Shown piece after piece: positions 49,401 through 60,300 of a DNA stretch of 64,000 nt (the stretch's first letter is position 1; each line of letters opens with the position of its first letter). This DNA comes from Ahaetulla prasina (lineage: Eukaryota; Chordata; Lepidosauria; Squamata; Colubridae). The notes beneath the pieces were generated by a model that was given only the letters and a program-made list of their open reading frames with translations, did not search any database and had not been told where the DNA came from. Where the stretch lies: contig NC_080548.1 in the NCBI RefSeq assembly GCF_028640845.1, positions 16,799,321-16,863,320 on the forward strand, written 5' to 3'. The translations under genes and the position numbers were made by a program.

Positions 49401-52400
49401 TAGGAACTTTCCTTTTCTCACTTACCTCCATAGTAGGCACGAAGCAGAATCAACAGTTGCACAATCAGGTGGATATTTAAAAAAAAATCAAACTCAGAAT
49501 CATAACTCAGTTTTATTTCTCCGATAGCCTATTTATTCATCCCATTAGCAATTGAGCTGCATCAATTAAACCTTCAGCTGGTTCTATCGCTATGAAGATT
49601 CTCAATCATCCAGGTCATAGTTGTCCCAAAGGTGCTTTTTCAAACAGCAACTGGACTTTCTTGGTTTTTTTTTTCCTTTGAAAACATTTCGCTTCTCGTC
49701 CAAGAAGCAAACTGAAGAAACTTCTTGGATGAGAAGCAGAATGTTTTCAAAGCGGGAAAAAAAAACCCCCAGATTGGCTTTTGGAAGAAGCACCTTTGGG
49801 ACATTCGGCTGACTCTGTCGTGGCAATTGCTTCATGACCTGTCACATTTGGCTGCTGTGAAATCTTAAATGAAGATTTTCTTTTTTTTAAGAATGTCTGA
49901 AACAGAGAAATTAGTCATTCCTAACCCAGACAGGTTGCTGTTCTAGTGTAAATTTTCACTGGCAAATAGAAAGCATTCTACATTGGCACAGAAGTGCTTC
50001 TGTCTGTATTTTTCCATAGGACAAAAAATAAAAATTCCAGAGAAGTGGCTTACACAACAGATGTTACGTCATCTGTTACACACTGCGCTGAACCATACCT
50101 ATGGCTAACTCTATGGTGTCCTAGGACAGGGGTCTCCAACTTTAGTAACTTTAAAGTTTGTGGACTTCAATTCCCAGAGTTCCTCAGCCAGCAAACTATG
50201 CCGCCTTCGTTATGACCTGAGCATAGCTCATAAAATCATCTGCTATAATGTCCTACCTGTCAATGACTACTTCAGCTTCAACCACAACAATACATGAGCA
50301 CACAATAGATACAAACTTAAGGGAAACCGCTCCAAACTTGATTGCAGAAAATACGACTTCAGCAACAGAGTGGTCAATGCCTGTAATGCACTACCTGACT
50401 CTGTGGTTTCTTCCCCAAATCCCCCAAATTTTAACCTTAGACTGGCTACTGTTGACTTCACCCCATTCCTAAGAGGTCTGTAAGGGGCATGCATGTCCGG
50501 GTCCTAATGTTTCTTTTAATTGTATTCAGTTTATGTATGCAATTCATGCTTATACTGATATATATTATCTAATATATTTCAACTCCTGTTTCAACTCCTA
50601 CCTTCAAAACGACGCTATAGAGCACTGCACAACAGAACAACTAGATACAAGAACAGTTTTTCCCGAAGGCCATCACTCTGCCAAACAAATAATTCCCTCA
50701 ACACTGTCAAACTATTTACTAAAGCTGCACTACTATTAATCTTCTCATTGTTCCCATCACCAATCTCTTTCCACTTATGACTGTTTGACTGTAACTTTGT
50801 TGCTGGCAATCCTTATGATTTATATTGATATATTGACCATCAACTGTGTTGTAAATGTTGTACCTTGATGAACGTATCTTTTCTTTTATGTACACTGAGA
50901 GCATATGCACCAAGAAAAATTCCTTGTGTGTCCAATCACACTTGGCCAATAAAATTCTATTCTATTCTATTCCAATATGTACTCAATAAATAAATAAATA
51001 TGTTTGCTGCCTTTTTTGTAAAAAATAATAATGATGGTGGGATACAAATAAATATTGTGCATACAGTATCCTGGAGCCTGTATAGCCTAAGGTAGAATTG
51101 GTGCCACCTTGAGTTGGCATTTCAGAGAGACAAACAAACATCTGCTTTCTGTTTACTTAGTCATGGAATTCACCCAGCAATGGGTAGGATCAGCTGTCTT
51201 GATAGCCTAATAGCCTGGAGGGTTTTTTCCCCCCCCTCCCTTTCTTCTTCTTTTCATAAGAAAGGGAAACTGGGTTAAAGATCTCCAGCTTCTCCAGAGT
51301 GGGGTGGGGGTGGGGAAGTGAAGTGAAGTGACATGATCAGCATCTCCGGCTGATGTAAGCCTGAACTCCATTGCATAGCATGAATGTCTTACCCCATAGC
51401 AAGGAATCCTGGTCCTTGGTGATGGTGGTGAAGGAAGAGGAGATTGGGGCAGTAGAGGTAATATTGAAGCTTGTCATTTGGGGGGTTTGGTCCTCAGCCT
51501 CCCCGCCTGCCCTGCCGTGCACCTGGCTGCATCTTACAAGTGGGTCTTTCTGCTGGGCTAACCAGGTTTGGGCAGGTGTTTCTTGATGCAGTTCCTGCAG
51601 CGGTCCCATCAGGCGAGGAGGAGGAGAAGGAGGAGGAGGAGGAGGAGGAGGAGGAGGAGGAGGAGGAGGGCAGGGAACAATTTATCAACAAGCTGTGGTT
51701 TTGTTTTTTGTTGTTTTTTTTGTTCTGGGCCAGGTGTGTGCCTCTCTGCCCTCCCCCCCACCATCTCTGCTCTTTTGGCCTTGTGGCTTTGTCTTCCTCC
51801 TCCTCCCGTGGGATCCCGCTGTTTGATCCTAGCTCAAGAGAGCAGGGTGGGGAGCTTCCCCTTTGAAGCCTTGAGGACAACAGGGGTGTGTTCAGGATGG
51901 GAGTGACTTGTAACATCCTTTCTTTTATTCCCAGGATAGAGGGATAAAAATCCCCCAGCAGCTGGGAAGAGGCCCCAGTTCTTTCATCCCAGTGGAAGAG
52001 GTAAGGGGATAAAGCACAGTTTCCCCTCTCCCCTCCCCTCTCCTCTTCTTCCCTCTCCTCTCTCGTTCCTTTCCCTTCTTCTTTTCTCCCCTTCATTCTC
52101 TTCTCCCCTCCCTCCCACTCCTGCCGTCTCTCCTCTCTTATCCCTCTCCCCTTCCCTCTCCCTTCTCTCCTGCCCTCTCCTCCTCTTCTTTCCTCTCCTC
52201 TCTTCTCCTGTCCCTTTCCCTTCTTCTCTTCTCCCCTTCATCCTCTTCTCCCCTCCATCCCACTCCTGCCCTCTCTCCTCTCCTCTCTTCTCCCTCTCCT
52301 TCCTTTCCTCTCCCCTTCATCCTCTTCTCCCTCTCCCCCTCTCCTTCCTTTCCCCTCTCCTCTTCTCCTCAGCCTGAATGCCAGGGTCATCTCTTCTAAG

Positions 52401-54319
52401 GCACACCTTTGACATGTTACTTTGCTTGACCAGGCAGAGGTTGAGTGTGTGAGAGGGGTGCAATTGGAGGGAAGGGGGGCTTCTCCCTTGCTGGGAGGGA
52501 GTGGGCAGGGATGGCTTTGCAGGAAGAAAAAGCTGGTCGTTCAGTTAAGAGCTTTTCCTGGCCCTTCAAAGTCCAGCCATGTCCTTCTCCTGGAGATTAC
52601 AAAGCACTTGGAGAAAAGATATCCGTTTTGTTCTGCGGTTTCACTTGTCCACCATAACTAATCCACGGCTTGTGTAACCGTAGTTTGCAGAATAAATTCC
52701 AGTTTACGGCACGATACAAAGAGAGCATCTCTAGATTCACATAATACCCTAATCCATGATTGCTTTAGTCATGGCTTATTGACCATGAAGGAGGAGATCC
52801 ATCCTAGACTGGGTTAGCCAACAGCAGAAAGCATTTGGTAGTACCTTTTCTGACCGTCAGATTTATTCAAAGGCATCCGGCGTTCTTGAACTGCCGCTCG
52901 TTTGATCAAAAGCAGATACTGGTTGAATCAATGTAGGGTTTAAATTGGAAAGTGGTGGGGAGGAGGGTGATGGGTGAGGAGCAGAGTTCGTGTTTCTCCT
53001 GAGGGAGTGTTGGTTAACCAAGTGTTGGGTAAACTCAAGTAGGGTGTTGGGCATTTAGAATTAGCTGCTCTGTCCAGTTCCCAGGGATGCGGTGGCTCAG
53101 TGGCTAAGATGCTGAGCTTGTCAATCGAAAGGTCAGCAGTTCAGAGGTTCGAATCCCTAGTGCCGCATAACAGGGTGAGCTCCTGTTCCTTGTCCCAGCT
53201 TCTGCCAACCTAGCAGTTCGAAAGCACATTAAAAAAAAAATGCAAGTAGAAAAAGAGAGACCACCTTTGGCGGGAAGGTAACAGCGTTCCGTGCGCCTTC
53301 GGCGTTGAGTCATGCCGGCCACATGACCACAGAGACGTCTCCGGACAGCGCTGGCTCTTCGGCTTTGAAACGGAGATGAGCACCGCCCCCTAGAGTTGGG
53401 AACGTAGGTGCGAGGGGAGCCTTTACCTTTATCTTTTCCCAGTTCCCTGCAAATGTGTTTGCACTCCATCATCGAAGTGCTTTGGGGAGTGCCCCTCTTC
53501 CAAAGTCCTTCAGTCCAGGCCAGCAAACAGGAGCTCCCTTTGGAAAGGGAGGGTGAATGGCCAAGGCAATGACTTGCTTTGTTTCCCCTCCTTCCATGAA
53601 CCCATGTCAGGGTTGCAAAAAAGCTGTGGGCTGGGCACCATTTGGGAGGTGTTAATTCGCCAGTAAGCCGGGCATCTCGCATCATAGGATGGACGTGGTG
53701 TTTACTTATTGCAGCAGCTAAGACCTTGGCTTCCTCGTTATTTTTTTGGCTGGTCTGATGAGAGAGAGGTGATAGCATTGCCCTGGGGGGGTGTCGTCAT
53801 CTCTGTATTTATCAAATGACCTTCCCTCCTTGTGTGCACAAACAACTTATCAGAAAGCCAGCCATGACTGCCTTTCCTCCTGGCTGGCTGGCTGGCTGGC
53901 TGGCTGGCTATCCTGCTCCTCTCCCCATTTGCTGGATACCACGGCTCCTTCCCTTTCCAACTCAAAGGACTTTCTCATCCAGTGGAATGGCTCCATGGGT
54001 TTTCCCCTCTGCCGGCAGCTGGCCCTCTCCCTCCCTGCTGGTGAAGGGCCAGGGCTCCTCTGTCTCCTTTCCTGCTGAATTCATGACTCTTAGCTGGAAA
54101 GGAGGTCCTTGCAGTATTCCTGGACAGCTTCTAGGCAATGCTAGTTGCAGAGAGCTTGGGGCTCTTTTTGAGGAATTTGCTGTAATCCGATGGGATTTGG
54201 GACACCCCTGTTTTATTTTGCAGACTGGGACTGAGCATACAGCAGAAGGCTATGCATCTGCGTTGCAAAGGGGAACGGCTAACTTTTTCTTTTAACTAGT
54301 GTTTTTTTCCAATCTGTCC

Positions 54320-54367
<48 letters not shown>

Positions 54368-57300
54368 AAATAACTCAAATTAGTGACCATAGCTAAATAC
54401 TCTTTCTTCCTCCAGTTTTCCCCACCATAACAAACCTGTTAAGGTGGGTTGAGAGGGACTGCCCCAAAATCACTCAGCTGGCTTTCATGCCTAAGGTGGG
54501 ACTAGAATTCACAGTCTCCTGGTGATTGGCCCAAAGTCACCCTAGTTGGAGTCATGCCTAAGGTGGGACTAGAACTCCCTGTCTCCTGGTGATTGACCCA
54601 AAGTCACCCTAGCTGGCATCATGCCTAAGGCAGGACTAGAACTCCCGGTCTCCTGGTGATTGGCCCAAAGTCACTCTAGCTGGCATCATTCCAAAGGCAG
54701 GACTAGAACTCCCGGTCTCCTGGTGATTGGCCCAAAGTCACTCTAGCTGGCATCATGCCTAAGGTGGGACTAGAATTCATAGTCTCCTGGTTTCTAGCCT
54801 TTACCACTAGACAAAACCGGAGCTCTCTCTTTGGTTGTTTTAAATGACGCTCACCCAAAGGGGGCGGGCCAACAGCTGACGACCTGTCTGATTTCTAGGC
54901 GGCTGGTATAATAAGATCAGCAAGCATTTCTGATGACCATATGATTTTTGATGGCAGCAACAAAGTGACTTCTCTTGAAATTAAGCAAGCTTGGAGGGGG
55001 GGAGCATGGCCAGAATTAGCCTTTACACATTGTCTTTCTGTACCAACCAGCCTTGACACTTAAAATGATATTCCTGGCTTCCACATGTTGAGTCTGTGTC
55101 TTTTGCATGGGGCTTCAGCATCTGGATATTGGAGTTTCAAAAAATAATCAAGGAGGGATGGTCTTGAACTCTTCCCATTCTTTCTTTTAGAACAACAGTT
55201 CTAAAAGCGCCTGGTGGGGAGTGCTCCAAACAGGTGGATTTAATTTTAAATTAATTACACCCACATTCCAATCATCATTTCATACGATTACTCTCAGGAT
55301 ATTTAATAACTTTTTTCTTTTTTTCCTTTTACAATAAACGACGACAGCTTCTTAATCATGGCTTTGAAGGGGCTCCGGGCAGCTATTATTGACTGGGCAT
55401 TCATGCATGAAACGGATTGGATAGAGAGCATATCTTGTTTTTCAAAACAGGAAGAACAATTTCAGAGTCAGGCTAATCTTAGAACTGTTGACTAGTAGCA
55501 TCCCAATTTTGGTAAATAGCCGAAGAGGCTATGGAAAGCTAGGGCTGCAGATAAATGAACTTCCGTTTGCAGATCTTTCCAAATGAAAACCTTCTTCTCC
55601 TGTTCCTTCGCCCCGCCCCACCTTCTTCCGCTAATGTTTTATTTCTGCAACTTCACTTTGACTGCTATTGTTAGATAATTAGGAATAAGGAAAATGGCTA
55701 ATGATCTGAGAAAAATCCCTGAAGCCTGCTCTGCCTTGCATTCACCCCCAAATTGAATATATTTATTGTGAATTTATTTACTTTATTAAATCTATTGATC
55801 GATTGGGCAAATCTCTGCTGTACCTATTCCTTGGGAGCTGGTTGAAAGTAATGGACAAGTCCCTACAATGGACACGTTTTAGATAGATAGATAGATAGAA
55901 TTCTTTATTGGCCAAGTGTGATTGGACACACAAGAATTTATCTTCGATGCATAAGCAATCAGTGTACATAATAGATATAAGTGACAAATAGTGATCATAG
56001 TCATCATAAATACATAGGGCCAGTCTCACACACTTGTCCCTTCTTCTTAGTGATAGTCATAGGATACTAAATAAGCAATCAAAATTATACTAGGAAACTA
56101 ATAAAACAATATAAATCGTAAAGATACAAGCAACAAGGTTATAGTCATAAGTAAAAAAGGAGATAGGTAATAGGAAGGGTAAGAAGAATAATAGTAATAC
56201 AACCTTAGTAAATAGTTTGACAGTGTTGTGGGAAAGAATAGAATAGAATAGAATAGAATAGAATAGAATAGAATAGAATTTTTTATTGGCCAAGTATGAT
56301 TGGACACACAAGGAATTTGTCTTTGGTGCATGTATTCTCAGTGTATGTAAAAGAAAAGATACGTTCATCAAGAATCGCAAGGTAATGATAGTCATAGGTT
56401 ACAAATAAGCAATCAGGAAACAATATCAACATCAATATAAATCGTAAGGATACAAGCAACAAAGTTACAGTCATACAGTCATAAGTGGAAGGAGATGGGT
56501 GATGGGAACGATGAGAAGATTAATAGTAGCAGACTTAGTCAATAGTTTGACAGTGTTGAGAGAATTAGTTGTTTAGCAGAGTGATGGCATGTGGGGAAAA
56601 ACTTGAGAAGATGCGGGGGGGGGGGAACTTGACAAGAAATCTTGTTTTCTTGACAAGATTTCAGAAGGGACGAGTGTGTGAGACTGGCCCATGGTTGCCC
56701 AGCTATCTTTGCACCTAAGGCAGGACTAGAACTCACAGTCTCCCAGTTTGTACACCTAGTGCCTTAATCACGACACCAAATTGTCCCTCATTGTTTTTTG
56801 CCTTTGCCCCATTTGAGCTAGCAAAGTTCATCCCAAGGGATCTTTGGGCAAGCCAACTATTTTCTTCTCCTGCTCCTACCTTGCAGGGCCTCTTTTTTTT
56901 ACAAACTTGCCCATTCTCTGTACTGTAGATCCTACAAGAAGGAGTGGAAAGCGCCCAGCGACGGCTCTTCATAGAAGCCTTTGTTTCAACGGGCAGAGTG
57001 GATAACATTACTATGGTGATGGGACTACATCCAGAGTACCTGACGAGCTTCTGGAAGACTCAGTACCTCTTGTTGAGGATGGATGGGCCACTGCCGTATC
57101 ACAAGCGCCACTACATCGCAATCATGGTGAGTGGGGGAGCACCGCAGGGACCTAGATTCAAAGCCCCAGCAGGCAGGGACATGCAGCTCCATGGGAAACT
57201 GGGCAAGTGATAGTCTCAGCCCAACCCTCCTTTACTGGGTGGTTATTGTCAATGTCAGTAGAACTTGCTGTCCATGCTACCTTTTACCTCCATGAATATC

Positions 57301-60300
57301 AGGTGTGAAAAATCAGGACGATACTTTAAGTTGCAATGATTGCTCCAGCAAGATCTAGATCTAGCCAACTAAGTTTCAGGGCTAAATTGGTGCCAGATAA
57401 GGGACAATGGAATTCAGGAGGGGTTGAACCGAAGGTGAAATGCTCCTGGTTCAGACCGAATCACCTGATCCAGTAGTGATGGCAGTGGGTGGTTCGGAGA
57501 ACCGGTAGCAAAAATCCCTGCCCCTCCCCATGCCCAGCTGAGCCGCGTGATCATCAGAGGTTTTTTTACTTTTAAAAGCATTTTTTCTTCGGCCGAAAAA
57601 ATGCTTTTAAAAGTAAAAAAAAAAAGCCTCTGAAGATCGTGTGGCTCAGCTGGGTTTGTCAGAACCTTTTAAAAGGCTCCTCTGACGATCCCACCTGAGT
57701 TGCCTGATCGTCAGAGGCTTTTCTTTTATTTTAAAGGGAAAAAAAATGCTTTTAAAAGGCTCCTCTGACGATCCCAGCTGAGTTGCCTGATCGTCAGATG
57801 CTTTGCTTTTATTTTAAAGGCAAAACAAATGCTTTAAAAAAAAAGGCTCTGACGATCAGGCAATTCAGCTGGGATCGTCAGAGGAGCCTTTTAAAAGCAT
57901 TTTTTCTACAACCTCTTCGGCCAAAGAGGTTGTAGAAAAAATGCTTTTAAAAGTTAAAAAAAAAGTTGTCCACGCCCACATTACACCCCCCCACCAAGCC
58001 ACGCCCACAGAACCAGTAGTAACAAATTTTACATTTCACCACTGGGTTGAACGTAGATCATTTGTGGCAACATAATGATTCTAGACCAGGGGTGTCAAAC
58101 TTGATTTTATTGCGGGCCACATCACAGTTGTGTTTGACCTCCGAAAGGGGTGAGGGTGGCCAGGATGGGTGTGACCAGCTTGACATCACTTGTGTCAGGG
58201 GTGCCTGTGGTGGTCCAAGTGCTCTGCCGGTGAAAGTGGGCTCCTAATCTCCGTTTTCGGCTGGGACAACCTCCTGCAACCCGCTGCCAGTGAAAACGGA
58301 GTTCGGGAGGGCCGCCTCCCAAGCTCCGTTTTCGCTGGCAGCGGGTTGCAGGAGGCTGTCCCAGCTGAAAACTGAGATTGGGAGCCTGTTTTCGCTCGCA
58401 GAGCCACCATGGGCCAGTCCTTCACTATTTCCATGGCGGCCCCACAGGCCAGATCTAAGCATCCCATGGGCCGGACCTGGCGCAGTGGCCTTGAGTTTGA
58501 CGCTCCTGTTCTAGACTGTTGACTCACTTAACTCAGCCCACCCAGCTCAGTCTGCTTTTGTCTGTTTGCTACAATGAGTGCCATGCTGATTGGGGAATTC
58601 TGGGAACTGAAGTCTACCTATCCAAGTTGCCATGGTGGAGAAACACTGCTAGGACTAAAAATTACAAATAGAACTAAAAAAAAAAAATAGACCCTCATTT
58701 CGATTCCCTGCTGTTGTTGTAGATATGGTAGCACTATGCTGGATGGATCAAAGTCAGTCTTGCTAAAAAGTTGATTCCTAGACAACTCTCCCCTCTTCTG
58801 GACATTACGTCTCGCCCACAAATCGGAATGTAACAGGCCTCTACCAGCCTCTGATTCTGTGCTTGTCCTGATACTTGGGCATATTTTGCATCTCTGCGTT
58901 AGATCCTCGCAGGTTGCCCCTTGGGAGTTCCTTTACAATATTTTCCTTCTATTTCAGGCAGCTGCCAGGCATCACTGTTCCTACCTGGTTGGCTTCCACA
59001 TGGGAGAGTTTCTCCAGGTAGGAGGGGACCCAGCCTGGCTGCGAGGTTTGCAGTATGCTCCGCAGAAACTCAGGAACCTGAATGAGATCAACAAGATCCT
59101 CGCTCACCGGCCCTGGCTGATCACCAAGGAGCACATTGAGGTGAGTGCCGAACTTGGTGGAAAGTGAGTTGGATCGAAGCATCGTGGAGCTATTTTTGTT
59201 TCCTGCAATCGCAAGAAAGCAAACATTTCATCCTTTTTTTGTAAAACCAGTTTGTCCCGCACGCACAGCAGCTTGGTTCTTTCCACACTAAGCCATAAAC
59301 TATGATTTACAGTCCATAATGCCTGGGTTCATGTGACACACTAAGACAAAACCAAATAAACTAAATTATAGCGTTACACAAGGAAGGAGAGATCTCAGGA
59401 CTTGATGTGCCTTAGATTCTGGTTGAAGCAAATTCCTTTGGGGAATTTCCTTGGTCCATTTTACTTTTGTAGATGGTTTTGTATCTTCCCTAATGAGACA
59501 AATAATGATTTGGGGTCATCTGGGGAATTCTGGGAGTTGAAGTCCACAAACCTTAAAGTTGCTAAGGTTGGACATTCCTGCTTTACAGGAAAGCTGTTGT
59601 CTTATCCCTAAAATACAGAATAACAAGAGTTGAAAAGGACTTTGGAGGTCATCTAGTCCAACCCCCTGCTTAGGCAGGAAACCCTATAGCATTTCAGACA
59701 AATGGTTATCCAATCTCTTCTTAAAAACCTCCAGTGTTGGAGAATTCACAACTTCTGGAGGCAAGTTGTTCCACTGATTAATATTTCTACCATGTTTCCC
59801 CTGAAAATAAGTCCTCCCCAAAAATAGTTAAACGCATGCACAGCCGGTCCCCACCATTTCCTCTGGTTAGGGTTAGGGAGACGGAGCTGGAAATCGGGTA
59901 AAATGGCAAGAAGAGCCCCGTCTTGCTCCATGCACCCCAAAATAATAAGACCTCCCCGAAAATAAGGCCAAGCAATTATTTTGGGGTTCAAAAAATTATA
60001 AGACAGGGTCTTATTTTCGGGGAAACACGGTAATTTATTTATTTATTTGTTTGTTTGTTTGTTTGTTTATTTATTTATTTATTCACATTTTTATACCGCC
60101 CTTCTCCGAAGACTCAGGGCGGTGTACAGCAAGTAAAACGACAATAATCCAAAAACCATTTAAAATACCTTAAACAAAATTAAAAATCTAATTAAACTGC
60201 TGTATCCTTAAAAATATTAGATAAAAATTACAAAAGATAAAAACCCCTGTTAAGAAACCCGCTAAAATCCCCAAATATTAAAATCAATCAATCAGGCCAG

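Noticed and set aside
51494..52096. 200-residue minus-strand frame over exon 2
   Set aside because: It is antisense to SESN2 exon 2 and built from the (GGA)n and CT-rich arrays, which yield poly-Ser, Glu and Arg runs.
53104..53778. 224-residue minus-strand open frame
   Set aside because: Its C-terminal third is the translated antisense of a Sauria SINE and the rest has no similarity. It is not a gene.
54461..54790. CRISPR-like spaced repeat
   Set aside because: The units are contiguous and nearly identical with no variable spacers, and the DNA is vertebrate.
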